The position numbers and the translations under genes are program-made. Source: Bacteroidia bacterium (lineage in GTDB: Bacteria > Bacteroidota > Bacteroidia > B-17B0 > Aurantibacillaceae). Taken from it: a DNA stretch of 55,471 nucleotides. Shown here one piece after another: positions 34,945-45,180 of this stretch. The notes beneath the pieces are model-generated. The model searched no databases. It was not told the DNA's origin and saw nothing but the letters and a program-made list of their open reading frames with translations. Positions within the stretch are counted from its first letter, which is position 1. The number at the start of each line of letters is the position of its first letter. Location of the stretch: assembly GCA_026414605.1 (NCBI GenBank), contig JAOAIP010000050.1, positions 1 through 55,471 on the forward strand, given 5' to 3'.

Positions 34945-34976
34945 TTGCATAATACTATTTATTGTATGTATATTTG
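34945..34976 (+). promoter_or_regulatory. Promoter of the padR-pspC operon
   Basis: TTG at 34945-34947, a 21-nt spacer and TATATTTG at 34969-34976, 24 nt before the padR ATG. Confidence 0.65.
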
Positions 34977-35000
34977 CATCGCAAAGTAAATGGTTAAACA

Positions 35001-35333
35001 ATGAATGATAAAATTGAAAATACGCAATCGCAAATGCGAAAAGGGATATTAGAGATGTGCATCCTTTCTATATTAGAAAAAGGAGATGCCTATCCAACAG
35101 AAATAATAGAAGAATTAAAAGACGCCAAACTCATAGTTGTTGAAGGAACACTATATCCCTTGCTAAATAGATTAAAAGATGCAGGATATTTAAATTATCA
35201 ATGGAAAGAATCTACACAAGGCCCTCCAAGAAAATATTATAAAATAACTCCTGAAGGAAAAAAATTATTAAAGGAATTAAAAGAAAATTGGGAAGACATA
35301 GTCAAATCAGTTAATAAAATCATCAAAAAATAA
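35001..35333 (+). CDS. PadR family transcriptional regulator
   Basis: 110 residues, a single winged-helix domain. PadR hallmarks: QMRKGILEMCILSILEKGDA near 11-30, YPTEIIEELKD, VVEGTLYPLLNRLKDAGYL near 49-67 (recognition helix region), and QGPPRKYYKITPEGKKLL near 75-92. It probably represses its own operon together with the PspC gene 17 nt downstream, a frequent arrangement in Bacteroidota. The effector is unknown. Confidence 0.95.
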   Translation: MNDKIENTQSQMRKGILEMCILSILEKGDAYPTEIIEELKDAKLIVVEGTLYPLLNRLKDAGYLNYQWKESTQGPPRKYYKITPEGKKLLKELKENWEDIVKSVNKIIKK

Positions 35334-35349
35334 ATCAAACTTTACCACT

Positions 35350-36993
35350 ATGAAAAAAACAACAAACATTCATTTATCAGGGATAATATTTAATATAGAA
35401 GAAGATGCCTATGAAAAATTATCCCACTATCTCAAAAGTATTGAAACCCACTTTAGCAATCATACAGGTAAAAAAGAGATATTAGAAGATATTGAAAATA
35501 GAATCGCAGAGATATTGAGTAGTAAAGTGTCAAATTACAAACAAGTTATAACATTAGAAGATGTGAATGAAGTTATTCAAACTTTAGGCGAAGTGGATCA
35601 GTTTGAAACTGAAAGTGGGCAAAGTGAAAAACAAGAATATTCAACCACCATCAAAAAAAGATTTTATAGAAACCCCGATGATAAAATAATAGGTGGAGTA
35701 TGTGGAGGAATTGCTGCTTATTTTGACATAGACCCTTTATGGATACGATTGGCTTGGGCAATAGCATTCTTTGTATTTGGCACGGGGCTTTTTGTTTACA
35801 TTTTATTATGGATCATCATTCCCGAAGCCCAAACACCTTCTCAAAAGTTAGAAATGCGAGGAGAACAAATTAATTTATCCAATATCAGCAAAGGGATTAC
35901 TGAAGATTTAAACCAACTTAAAAATAAGGCGTCCAATGAATTCTCAAATTTATCATCTAATAAATTTATTGCATTTTTTCAATCCCTGTTTTCTGAAGTT
36001 CTACAATTTATTATTAAAATAATTAAATGGTCTGCAAAAGCATTGGCGATATTTGTTTTCTTTATTTGCTTATTCATATTAGTTGTTTTATTGGCGTCTA
36101 TATTTGGCGAAACCAGTGTCTACATTAGCACTCAAGTATTTAATGCTTCTTTAATGACATCTCAATTTTTTGATACTACTTTTCAATACATAGCATTTAA
36201 AATTGCCGTTTTCTTGATACTTGTTGTACCTATTTTATATTTATTATCCTTACTTATTAAACTTTTGTTTAATATCAAAAAGAACTTCAAATACATTTCA
36301 TTTACTGCTTTAGTTTTATGGATATCGGGTTGGTTTATATTTGTACCAATAATTATACAAATAGTAGATAGATATTCTGAAAAATCTTATAGCAAATCAG
36401 CAATAGCAAAATACATAATTCCTAATAAAACCATTTATATTAAAATGAATGAAACCTATGAGGATGTAAATATGGATGAAAAGAATTTTAAGATTAAACT
36501 TTCAAATGTTTTTTACTATTCATCCGATGCTTCCAGTAAAAATATAGGTTATCCATCCGTAATTTTAAGAAAAAGCAAAGATGATAGTTTGCGAATAAAC
36601 ATTATACATTCTGCTTTAGCAGAAACACCCAAACAAGCCAAAAAATATGCCCAAAACATTCAATATTCTTTTTCTATCAATGACTCTATTATAGAACTAA
36701 ATCCATTTTTTAATATCCCAAAAGAAGATCAATTTCATTTTCAAAGAGTAAAATTAATTATTGAAATTCCATCTAATAGATATGTATATCTCTCTAAAAA
36801 TATGAAACATTTCTTAATAGATACTGAAAACAATTTAAATCTTGATGAAGATGAAATTGTTGGAAACAAATGGTTAATGGGTATAGACCAACTGCAATGT
36901 GTTGAAAATTGTGAGGAATATAAAGCAAAATCTTACCAATCAAAAATCAACAAAATAAAAGACGAAAATGATGAGGAAGAAGATGGTGAGTAA
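35350..36993 (+). CDS. PspC domain-containing membrane protein
   Basis: 547 residues. The cytoplasmic N-terminal region (1-90) has NIHLSGIIFNIEEDAYEKL and a LEDIENRIAEIL segment; the PspC domain (about 105-160) reads RRNPDDK-like then IIGGVCGGIAAYFDIDP and ALGILLYIILWIIIP-like hydrophobic helix (FVYILLWIIIPE here). Two further membrane regions follow near 215-250 and 285-345, then a beta-rich C-terminal half resembling putative auto-transporter adhesin or LiaF-like envelope-sensing domains, with an acidic tail. PspC proteins respond to envelope stress. It is co-transcribed with PadR and likely repressed by it. Confidence 0.92.
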   Translation: MKKTTNIHLSGIIFNIEEDAYEKLSHYLKSIETHFSNHTGKKEILEDIENRIAEILSSKVSNYKQVITLEDVNEVIQTLGEVDQFETESGQSEKQEYSTTIKKRFYRNPDDKIIGGVCGGIAAYFDIDPLWIRLAWAIAFFVFGTGLFVYILLWIIIPEAQTPSQKLEMRGEQINLSNISKGITEDLNQLKNKASNEFSNLSSNKFIAFFQSLFSEVLQFIIKIIKWSAKALAIFVFFICLFILVVLLASIFGETSVYISTQVFNASLMTSQFFDTTFQYIAFKIAVFLILVVPILYLLSLLIKLLFNIKKNFKYISFTALVLWISGWFIFVPIIIQIVDRYSEKSYSKSAIAKYIIPNKTIYIKMNETYEDVNMDEKNFKIKLSNVFYYSSDASSKNIGYPSVILRKSKDDSLRINIIHSALAETPKQAKKYAQNIQYSFSINDSIIELNPFFNIPKEDQFHFQRVKLIIEIPSNRYVYLSKNMKHFLIDTENNLNLDEDEIVGNKWLMGIDQLQCVENCEEYKAKSYQSKINKIKDENDEEEDGE

Positions 36994-37051
36994 AAAAATT
37001 AGTTGAGTTACTCTCAAAAAAACTTATGTTTTACTTCTATACATTCAATAA

Positions 37052-39349
37052 TCATTTCCCTTCTTCTACTCCATCCATTCTATACACAGAAGTAACACCT
37101 TCTACTTTTTTGAGATTTTTTATCAAGCGATTTAGGTGCTTGGTATCATAGACATATACCATAATTTCACCTTCAAACAAACCATCTTCTGTGTCAAACT
37201 TTATTGAACGCATATTGACTTGATGCTCATTAGATATAACTTTTGTGATTTCATTCACCAATCCAAGTTTATCAATTCCTTTGATTTTTATTCCTGCTAA
37301 AAATGACAACAAATGCTCGTTTACCCATTTGGCTTTTACTACTCTATAAGCATAATGAGATAATAAATGCACAGCATTTGGACAATTGACACGATGTATT
37401 TTAATCCCTTCATCTGTAGTAATAAATCCAAACACATCATCACCAGGAATGGGATTGCAACAAGGGGAAAGTTTGTAATCTAATTGTTCCATTTTATCAC
37501 CAATCACTAATAAATCACCCTTACCACGTGTTCGTGTAACTAATGTTTCAATTTTTTCTTCCGTATTTTCAACAGGTTTTGTTTTTTTACTTTCTTTATA
37601 CTTTTTGAATTTCTTCAAATCAGGAATATCAATGTTTCCAACAGCCACACGATAATACAACTCAGTTACACTCGGTAGATTAAAGAATGATACTAATTGA
37701 TTTAATACATCACTTTCGTAAGGCAATTCTACTTTTTGCATTTTCTTTTTTAGTATTTCTTTACCTTCTTCGGCTACTTGTTTTCTTTGCTCTTTGAGTG
37801 CGGCTTTTATTTTTGATTTAGCACGAGCGGTTACAACAAATTTTAACCAATCTTCATTGGGCTTTTGTTTTGTTGATGTAAGAATTTCTACTTGGTCACC
37901 TGTTTGTAAAACATAACTTAAAGGCACTAATTTTTGATTGACCTTTGCACCTATAGCATGTTCTCCTACTTTTGTATGTATTTCAAAGGCAAAGTCCAAT
38001 GCAGTAGCACCCGCAGGAAGTATCTTCATATCGCCTTTGGGTGTAAAAACATATATTTCATCTGAAAACAAATTGAGTTTGAAATCATCAATAAACTCTA
38101 ATGCATCTGGATCAGGGTTTTCAAGCACTTCTCTCACTTTTCGTAGCCATTCTTCTACTTTATTTTCTCTTTCTTGTGATGCTTCTTTGTACTTCCAATG
38201 AGCCGCATATCCTTTTTCTGCTAACTCATCCATTCGTGTGGTACGTATTTGTACTTCGACCCATCTACCTTCAGGACCCATCACTGTGGTATGCAAACTT
38301 TCATAGCCATTACTTTTTGGCGTAGATATCCAATCTCTCAATCTATCAGGAAATGGATGATAAATATCAGTAACTATAGAATACACTTCCCAACAATCGG
38401 ATTTTTCATTTTCAGGTTCAGAATCAATCACAATACGAATAGCAAATATATCATAGATTTCTTCAAAACTAACGTGTTTTTTTACCATTTTGTTGTAAAT
38501 AGAATAGATGGACTTGGGTCTTCCAAAAATTTTGAATTTAAATCCTTTTTCTTCTAATGCTTTTTTGACAGGTTGAATAAATTTTTGAATATACTTTTTT
38601 CTTTCTTCTTCTGTTTCTCTTAATTTTTCTGCAATTTCATTGTATGCTTCTGGATTAGTGTATTTCAATCCCAAATCTTCTAATTCTGTTTTTATTGCAT
38701 TTAGTCCCAATCTATGAGCCAATGGAGCATATAAAAACAAGGTCTCGCTGGCTATTTTTATTTGTTGCTGACGACTCATATGTTCTAACGTTCGCATATT
38801 GTGCAAACGGTCAGCAATTTTAATTAAGATAACCCGCACATCTTCTGCCATTGCCAACAATACCTTTCTAAAATTTTCTGCTTGAATAGATTGATTGTTG
38901 TCTAAAACTGTGGAAATTTTTGTTAGACCATTAATAATAGAAGCGATTTTTTTACCAAATAATTTTTCAATATCTTGTAAGGTTATATCTGTATCTTCTA
39001 CTGTATCGTGCAATAATGCACAAATGATAGATGTATCGCCAAGTCCCATTTCTTCTGCACAGATTTGAGCCACTGCAATAGGATGATAAATATAAGGTTC
39101 TCCTGATTTGCGGCGAACATTAGCATGGGCTTTTACGGCTAAATCAAATGCTTTACGAATGTTTTTTCTCTCTTCAGGTGTAATTTTTCTTTTGATGGAT
39201 TTCAATAACTTGCGGTAACGTCTTAAAATTTCTTTTTTTTCTTCTTCTTCATTTATTTGTATTGTCGGTAATTCGCTTTGATTGGGGGCATCAACAATTG
39301 TATTTAATGTTTGTTCTTTTTCTTTTGTCAGTTCGTTTTTTTTATCCAT
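37052..39349 (-). CDS. rsh: Bifunctional (p)ppGpp synthetase/hydrolase (RelA/SpoT homologue)
   Basis: 765 residues with the complete Rsh layout. The HD hydrolase domain (about 65-220) has YIYHPIAVAQICAEEMG and ALLHDTVEDTDI; the synthetase (about 260-370) has GRPKSIYSIYNKM and YDIFAIRI plus ESLHTTVMGPEGRWVEVQIR; the TGS domain has VFTPKGDMKILPAGATALDF; a zinc-finger-like CCNPIPGDDVFGFIT and a C-terminal ACT domain follow. The HD motif is intact, so it should both make and degrade the alarmone. It controls the stringent response in the cytosol. It is a single gene on the minus strand. Confidence 0.97.
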   Translation of the reverse strand: MDKKNELTKEKEQTLNTIVDAPNQSELPTIQINEEEEKKEILRRYRKLLKSIKRKITPEERKNIRKAFDLAVKAHANVRRKSGEPYIYHPIAVAQICAEEMGLGDTSIICALLHDTVEDTDITLQDIEKLFGKKIASIINGLTKISTVLDNNQSIQAENFRKVLLAMAEDVRVILIKIADRLHNMRTLEHMSRQQQIKIASETLFLYAPLAHRLGLNAIKTELEDLGLKYTNPEAYNEIAEKLRETEEERKKYIQKFIQPVKKALEEKGFKFKIFGRPKSIYSIYNKMVKKHVSFEEIYDIFAIRIVIDSEPENEKSDCWEVYSIVTDIYHPFPDRLRDWISTPKSNGYESLHTTVMGPEGRWVEVQIRTTRMDELAEKGYAAHWKYKEASQERENKVEEWLRKVREVLENPDPDALEFIDDFKLNLFSDEIYVFTPKGDMKILPAGATALDFAFEIHTKVGEHAIGAKVNQKLVPLSYVLQTGDQVEILTSTKQKPNEDWLKFVVTARAKSKIKAALKEQRKQVAEEGKEILKKKMQKVELPYESDVLNQLVSFFNLPSVTELYYRVAVGNIDIPDLKKFKKYKESKKTKPVENTEEKIETLVTRTRGKGDLLVIGDKMEQLDYKLSPCCNPIPGDDVFGFITTDEGIKIHRVNCPNAVHLLSHYAYRVVKAKWVNEHLLSFLAGIKIKGIDKLGLVNEITKVISNEHQVNMRSIKFDTEDGLFEGEIMVYVYDTKHLNRLIKNLKKVEGVTSVYRMDGVEEGK

Positions 39350-39572
39350 AGTTTAATATTATTTTAGTTTAAAATTCCTTTTTATTGATGAAAATATAGA
39401 TTTTTAGCAATATTCAAGTTTAGTAGAAATTATGGTAATGTATTTTTTGCAGAAAATAAAATATCCCTCATTTTTTTATTCAATATAAAAATCTTTATTA
39501 AAAAATCTTTCCGACTGCTAAATTCTATGTTTATTATTTTACGAATAATTTGTACTCAAAGTTAGTAAAAAA

Positions 39573-41522
39573 CTATTGATTGATAACTGTAATTTTTCCT
39601 TCCATTATTTTTTTCCATCTATTCAATAAATACAATTTGAAAATCAATTTCAGTTCATTACTGGATTTGTTTTTTAATGTAAATTCTTTTTTCCATTCAG
39701 AGATATTAATTAGTTCCTGCCAACCCTCTTTAATTTCAGATAAAATCATTTCTTCTTTTAATAACAACCATTCTTTTAATGGGGCTTCAAAACCTTTTTT
39801 ATCCTTTCTTTGATAAATCAATGATGGTAAATCATCTTTAAATGCTTCTCTTAAAACATATTTACTAACCCCATTTTTCAATTTCATTTTTTCAGGAATT
39901 TGAAAAGCCCAATGCAATAAATCATTATCATCGCTAAAAGGCAAACGACTTTCTACACTATGCCACATACTTGCTCTATCTTCACATTTTAAAAATGCTT
40001 TTAATCGTCTGTAAGATAAATCCTTAATCAATTCTTTATTTAAGGAATCACTAATTTTATGTGGATGAGAAAAATTATCTTGCTTTACAATATCTGATGA
40101 CAAATATCTTCTAATAATACTCTTTTGCGGAAAATACCATTGTTTAATAATTGCTTTCAAAAACAAGATATACGCATTAGAAAGATATGCAGATGATTGT
40201 TTGAGATGTTGAAATAATTCTTTTAAATCAAAATGTTTTAATAAAGAAAACCAATACGCTACATAATGATGTTGATATCCTGCAAATAATTCATCACTGC
40301 CTTGTCCGCTCAAAATGACTTTTATACCTGTTGCTTTAACGTGTCGCATCAATAAAAATTGATTGTAAGTACTGGTACTCCATATAGGAATATCTTGTGA
40401 ATACAACAATTCATCAAGGTCATTAAAAAAGCCCTCTATTGTAGGTGTAATCAAATGTTCAACCATTGGTATTTGCTGATTTACCGACCGAACAAATACG
40501 CTTTCATCTATACCGGGCTTATCAGGGAAAACAACAGAAAAACAATGTATTGGACGATTCAAATACCTTGATGCACTTACGGCTACAATAGAACTATCAA
40601 TACCTCCACTTAATGAAACAGCCACCTCTACATCGCTTCTTAAATGCTGATGAATGCTATTGTCTACTAATTTTTTTGTTTGATGAATGATTTTTTGTTC
40701 GTCAAAATGAGTTTTTGAACCATTTAGTAATTCTGACAAGTGAAAATATTTTTCTTTTTTGATACATAGATTAGCAAGATTTACAAAAACATTTTCTCCT
40801 GGCAGTACTTCTTTTATTTCTTGAATTAAACCTTCTTCTGTATCCTCTAAAACATTGTGTATAAGATATTGTGACACTGCACTGATATTGATTGAAAAAG
40901 GAATTAAACCCGATTGATGAAATGCTTTTTGTTCACTGGCAAAAGCAAATACATTTTTGGAATGATAATAATACAATGGTTTTACTCCTATTTTATCACG
41001 AGATAAAAACAATTCGTTACTTCTTTTATCATAAATACAAAATGCCCACATTCCATTCAAATGCTGAACAAAGGTTTTTCCATAATACAAATATGCCTTT
41101 AATACAACCTCTGTATCCGTATTAGAAAAAAAACGAAATCCTTTTTCAATAAGAAATTGTTTTAGTTTTAAATAATTGTAAATCTCTCCATTGTAAGTTA
41201 TCCAAACATTACCAGATTCATCACACATTGGCTGATGTCCATATTCAGATAAATCAATAATAGACAATCGCCGATGTATCAATGCGAGTGGATATTTTTT
41301 TACAGGGATATTTTCAAAAGGTAATAAGGATAGATATTTTAAATGCGAACTTGTAAACTCTATTGAATGTTGAATTTTTGAACAATATACATTATCTTCA
41401 TCAAACAATACAACTCCATCATCATCATTCCCACGATGTTGCAATATCTTGGATACCGATTTTACAACTTGAAGTATATTTGTATTTTCATCATACGATA
41501 CAATACCTGCTATTCCACACAT
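39573..41522 (-). CDS. asnB: Asparagine synthase, glutamine-hydrolysing
   Basis: 649 residues. The N-terminal class II glutaminase starts MCGIAGIV with catalytic Cys2 exposed after Met removal, then LIHRRLSIIDLSEYGHQPM and TYNGEIYNY. The synthetase half has VSLSGGIDSSIVA (ATP pyrophosphatase loop), VILSGQGSDELFAGY and SRLPFSDDNDLLHWA. It makes asparagine from aspartate, glutamine and ATP. It is long for E. coli AsnB (554) but within the range of the Bacteroidota AsnB-like proteins, some of which act in polysaccharide or peptide modification, so a surface-sugar role cannot be excluded. The gene is 10 nt downstream of ffh. Confidence 0.9.
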   Translation of the reverse strand: MCGIAGIVSYDENTNILQVVKSVSKILQHRGNDDDGVVLFDEDNVYCSKIQHSIEFTSSHLKYLSLLPFENIPVKKYPLALIHRRLSIIDLSEYGHQPMCDESGNVWITYNGEIYNYLKLKQFLIEKGFRFFSNTDTEVVLKAYLYYGKTFVQHLNGMWAFCIYDKRSNELFLSRDKIGVKPLYYYHSKNVFAFASEQKAFHQSGLIPFSINISAVSQYLIHNVLEDTEEGLIQEIKEVLPGENVFVNLANLCIKKEKYFHLSELLNGSKTHFDEQKIIHQTKKLVDNSIHQHLRSDVEVAVSLSGGIDSSIVAVSASRYLNRPIHCFSVVFPDKPGIDESVFVRSVNQQIPMVEHLITPTIEGFFNDLDELLYSQDIPIWSTSTYNQFLLMRHVKATGIKVILSGQGSDELFAGYQHHYVAYWFSLLKHFDLKELFQHLKQSSAYLSNAYILFLKAIIKQWYFPQKSIIRRYLSSDIVKQDNFSHPHKISDSLNKELIKDLSYRRLKAFLKCEDRASMWHSVESRLPFSDDNDLLHWAFQIPEKMKLKNGVSKYVLREAFKDDLPSLIYQRKDKKGFEAPLKEWLLLKEEMILSEIKEGWQELINISEWKKEFTLKNKSSNELKLIFKLYLLNRWKKIMEGKITVINQ

Positions 41523-41532
41523 GAAAAATTTT

Positions 41533-42882
41533 TTACATTAACTTTCCAAGTCCTGGAAACATTTTCATTATTTGAGCCATTGCTCCTTTATTAGTCATTA
41601 ATTTTGCTAACTTTTTCATATCCTCATACATTCTAATCACTCTGTTTACTTCTTGAATACTTGTTCCTGACCCTTTGGCTATTCTTAATTTTCGGGCTTG
41701 ATTAATAATTTCGGGCTTTCTTCTTTCTTCAGGTGTCATTGATAAAATAACGGCTTCGGTATGTTTAATTAGTTTTTCTGTTTCTTCTGTATTTAAGTTT
41801 TTAGCGGCACTGGACAATCCGGGCATAAAAGATGCAATGTTTCCTAATCCTCCTAACTTTTTCATCATTCGGATTTGAGTAAGCATATCTTCTAAATCCA
41901 ATTGATTTTTTGCCATTTTTTTGGCAAACTTTCGGGCTTCTGTTTCGTCAATTTCTTGTTGGGCTTTTTCTACTAAAGATATAATGTCGCCCATTCCAAG
42001 AATGCGATCCGCCATTCTATCAGGATAAAAAACATCAATGGCATCTAATTTTTCACCTTGACTAATAAACTTAATTGGTTTTTGAACAACGGACTTGATA
42101 GAAATAGCCGCTCCTCCACGAGTATCTCCGTCCATCTTTGACAATACAACGCCCGTAAGATTTAATCTATCGTTAAATGCTTTGGCTGTGTTCACTGCAT
42201 CTTGCCCTGTCATTGCATCTACTACCAAAAGTATCTCATTCGGTTGTACTTTATTTTTAATCAACGAAATTTCATTCATCATTTCTTCATCAATAGACAA
42301 GCGTCCCGCAGTATCTATAATAACAACATTGTAATGTTTTTCTTTGGCATATTCTATCCCTTTTTCTGCAATTTTTATAGGATTTTTTTCGTCTGGAATT
42401 GAAAATACTTCTACATTAATTTGCTGACCTAATACTTTCAATTGATCTATAGCCGCAGGGCGATACACATCACACGCAATCAACAATGGATGTTTGGATT
42501 TTTTGGTCTTGAGAAAATTTGCCAACTTAGCAGAAAAGGTTGTTTTACCTGAACCTTGCAATCCTGCCATCAATATCACAGAAGGATTCGTGTTCAAATT
42601 TAAATCTGCCTTATCTCCGCCCATCAATTGGACGAGTTCGTCGTGTGTTATCTTAACTAATAATTGACCTGCTGTAATCTTGGATGATTGAACCTTTTGA
42701 CCAAGTGCTTTTTGTTTTACTCTTTCTGTAAAATCACGGGCTACTTGATAATTGACATCGGCTTCCAAAAGGGCTTTACGAATTTCCTTTAATGTTTCGG
42801 CGATATTTAATTCATTGATTTCGTGTTCTCCTTTTACTAATTGAAATGCCTTATTTAATCGTTCTGTCAAACTTTCAAACAT
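41533..42882 (-). CDS. ffh: Signal recognition particle protein Ffh
   Basis: 449 residues. N-domain (MFESLTERLNKAFQLVKG), then G-domain with GLQGSGKTTFSAKLANFL, DVYRPAAIDQLKVLG, DTAGRLSIDEEMM and LSKMDGDTRGGAA, then GEKLDAIDVFYPDRMADRIL, and the methionine-rich M-domain ending AQIMKMFPGLGKLM. Ffh binds signal sequences with 4.5S RNA and targets ribosomes to FtsY at the membrane. It is essential housekeeping, with a -7 box upstream, and is 10 nt upstream of asnB. Confidence 0.98.
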   Translation of the reverse strand: MFESLTERLNKAFQLVKGEHEINELNIAETLKEIRKALLEADVNYQVARDFTERVKQKALGQKVQSSKITAGQLLVKITHDELVQLMGGDKADLNLNTNPSVILMAGLQGSGKTTFSAKLANFLKTKKSKHPLLIACDVYRPAAIDQLKVLGQQINVEVFSIPDEKNPIKIAEKGIEYAKEKHYNVVIIDTAGRLSIDEEMMNEISLIKNKVQPNEILLVVDAMTGQDAVNTAKAFNDRLNLTGVVLSKMDGDTRGGAAISIKSVVQKPIKFISQGEKLDAIDVFYPDRMADRILGMGDIISLVEKAQQEIDETEARKFAKKMAKNQLDLEDMLTQIRMMKKLGGLGNIASFMPGLSSAAKNLNTEETEKLIKHTEAVILSMTPEERRKPEIINQARKLRIAKGSGTSIQEVNRVIRMYEDMKKLAKLMTNKGAMAQIMKMFPGLGKLM

Positions 42883-42899
42883 AAATTATTTTTTTGCTA

Positions 42900-42907
42900 C
42901 AAATATA
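42900..42907 (-). promoter_or_regulatory. Candidate -7 element for ffh
   Basis: TATATTTG on the minus strand, 17 nt before the ffh start. A -33 box was not assigned. Confidence 0.45.
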
Positions 42908-42956
42908 AGGAAATACTGACTACACAACAAACATCCATACAAATTACAAAATCCTT

Positions 42957-43922
42957 TCACTTTAATACTTCTCTAAAATCTTCATCATCTAAAATAGACA
43001 AATAACTTTTGTATCTACTTTGAGTTATTTCTCCATTTTCTAATGCTTGTAAAACCTTGCATCCGGGCTCATTAATATGCAAACAATTATTAAACTTGCA
43101 TTGTCCTAAATATCTTCGCATTTCGGGAAAGTAATGACTCACTTCATACTTATCCATATTAACAAGTCCAAACTCTTTAATTCCTGGCGTATCTATAATA
43201 AATCCTCCGAAATCCAGTGGCAATAATTCTGCATAAGTAGTCGTGTGTTTTCCTTTCAAATGTTTAAAAGAAACCTTACCAACTTTTAAATTCAAATGGG
43301 GCTGAATAGCATTAATAATAGACGATTTCCCCACTCCCGAATGTCCAGATAAAAGTGTGATTTTATTAGTAATCAAAGATTTTAATGATTGTAAACTTTC
43401 AGGATACTTTAAAGAAGTGAGTAACACTTTATATCCAATAGATTTGTAAATATCCGCTAATTCTTGTTGATAAGCCATAGCATCGGGCTGATCTTCTATC
43501 AGGTCAATTTTGTGAAATACAACAGCAGCAGGAATGGAATAGGCCTCGGCAGTAACTAAAAATCGGTCTATAAAACCAGTACTGGTCATTGGCACAGCAA
43601 TACTAGCAATAACACAAGCCAAATCGATATTAGCAGCAATGATATGGGTTTGTTTGCTTTGATTAGTGGCTTTGCGAATAATGTAATTTTTTCGGGGCAA
43701 AATAGCATCAATAGCCCAACCATTTTCAGTTTGAATCAATTCTACTCTATCTCCTACCACTACTGGATTGGTACTTTTAATTTGATCTAATCTTAATTTT
43801 CCCCTTAAAACTGCATCAATGATTTTTGTTTCATCATAATTGGGTAATGCAGAATTTTCTATCTCATCTATCAACATTACTTTATAATGACTTCCTGTGC
43901 TTTTTAATACAAGACCTTTCAT
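42957..43922 (-). CDS. rsgA: Ribosome small-subunit biogenesis GTPase RsgA
   Basis: 321 residues. An N-terminal OB-fold (GLVLKSTGSHYKVML, with VVGDRVELI) precedes a circularly permuted GTPase: G4 FHKID (136-140) comes before G1 GHSGVGKSS (193-201) and G3 DTPGIKEFG (about 243-251). A C-terminal zinc-binding region has CKFNNCLHINEPGC. RsgA releases maturation factors from the 30S subunit and helps 16S rRNA processing. All family signals are intact. Confidence 0.97.
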   Translation of the reverse strand: MKGLVLKSTGSHYKVMLIDEIENSALPNYDETKIIDAVLRGKLRLDQIKSTNPVVVGDRVELIQTENGWAIDAILPRKNYIIRKATNQSKQTHIIAANIDLACVIASIAVPMTSTGFIDRFLVTAEAYSIPAAVVFHKIDLIEDQPDAMAYQQELADIYKSIGYKVLLTSLKYPESLQSLKSLITNKITLLSGHSGVGKSSIINAIQPHLNLKVGKVSFKHLKGKHTTTYAELLPLDFGGFIIDTPGIKEFGLVNMDKYEVSHYFPEMRRYLGQCKFNNCLHINEPGCKVLQALENGEITQSRYKSYLSILDDEDFREVLK

Positions 43923-44031
43923 TTAATTGAATTGAAATAGTTTGTGATGGGGGTAAAAATAGACAAAATAGTATCTTCTTTTGTATGCATTTACAACGCT
44001 AATATATTTTTGGAATAGTAAGTTAAAATAA

Positions 44032-45180
44032 TTATTCCACACTTCTTGGTATAATTACAACAAACTCATTTTCATTAGCGACAAATTCAACATCTTTGTT
44101 TAAATGTTGTTTTACCAACTTTATAATTCTTCTCACACCGCTTCCTAAGTCCGTAACCATTTTCATTTTTAAAAGTAGATTATAAATTGTAGGATTTCTC
44201 AATACGTGAGATCCTCCTATTTTCATACTATCAATGGTTACAGTATTGGGTAATTTTCCAGGACTATGAATTTCTACTCTATTTGCAAAAACTAATATAC
44301 GAATGGGTGCATTAATTGTATAATCTCTGTGAGCAATGGCATTTACTACCGCTTCTCTTAAAGCCGTTAAAGGTATTTCAAATTCCGATTCTGGTAAAAA
44401 ATCTTTTACATTGTGTTTATTTTTCAAGGATAACTTGAAAAAACTATCAACATTTTGTAATATATCAAAAATCTTCCCTGTTAAACTTTTAGTTTCCAAC
44501 ACTGTATCACCTATATCTGTTCCTTCAAAAATAGCACAAACAATTCTTCCTTCACTCACAAATTTTTGTGGTTCAAAAGCAAAGAACAATATCCCCGTAA
44601 GAGTAGGTACTAAAGTTTCTTTTTCTATTAAATGAAAATTTGCAAGATAATGGATAATTTCCTCTTCATTATGAACCTCTATGTCAATATAATTTTTAAG
44701 AAAATACTTAAATGCAGAAATATCTAAATCTTCGTACTGAGCGTTATTGAGTGGCAATTCATCATAAAATAAACTCTTTGAAGATTGAAAAATTCGCAGT
44801 AATTCCTCTCTTGTTGCTTGGCGGCAACGATTAGAAGACCTCACATAATATTGACCTGACTTGGTTTTATATGGTCTTTGATTTCCTTTATCAACACTAA
44901 CAACTACGATATTTTTCCCCTCAATATTGATTGATTCTTGAAAAATACTAATAGGTGGTTCACAACGATTTAATGCAATATCATCTATTCTCAACATTAA
45001 CTTATCAACATCAGAAACACCAATAATTTTGCCCGAATCATCCACTCCAATTAAAATTTTACCTCCATCAGTATTTGCAAAAGATACAATTGTTTTAGCA
45101 AAATCATCATTATTCTCATCTTCACGTTTGAATTCTAAATGATAACCTTCGCCTTGTTGAATTAAATCTGCTATATTCAT
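44032..45180 (-). CDS. AlbA_2 (Schlafen-like) domain protein, putative transcriptional regulator
   Basis: 382 residues. The N-terminal AlbA_2 domain (about 10-125) shows GEGYHLEFKREDENNDDFAK, IVSFANTDGGKILIGVDDSG and QYYVRSSNRCRQATREEL. The C-terminal half (about 265-370) has the ATP-binding-like LREAVVNAIAHRDYTI motif and VEIHSPGKLPNTVTI, then a winged-helix-like tail with DLGSGVRRIIK. Proteins of this build are annotated as ATP-binding or putative transcriptional regulators, and several cluster with defence genes. Here neighbours are housekeeping, so a defence role has no support beyond the fold. Confidence 0.88.
   Translation of the reverse strand: MNIADLIQQGEGYHLEFKREDENNDDFAKTIVSFANTDGGKILIGVDDSGKIIGVSDVDKLMLRIDDIALNRCEPPISIFQESINIEGKNIVVVSVDKGNQRPYKTKSGQYYVRSSNRCRQATREELLRIFQSSKSLFYDELPLNNAQYEDLDISAFKYFLKNYIDIEVHNEEEIIHYLANFHLIEKETLVPTLTGILFFAFEPQKFVSEGRIVCAIFEGTDIGDTVLETKSLTGKIFDILQNVDSFFKLSLKNKHNVKDFLPESEFEIPLTALREAVVNAIAHRDYTINAPIRILVFANRVEIHSPGKLPNTVTIDSMKIGGSHVLRNPTIYNLLLKMKMVTDLGSGVRRIIKLVKQHLNKDVEFVANENEFVVIIPRSVE

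Noticed and set aside
44032-45180. AlbA_2/Schlafen-like protein as a phage-defence gene
   Set aside because: Its neighbours are rsgA, ffh and the suc genes, with no defence partner; the fold alone is not enough.
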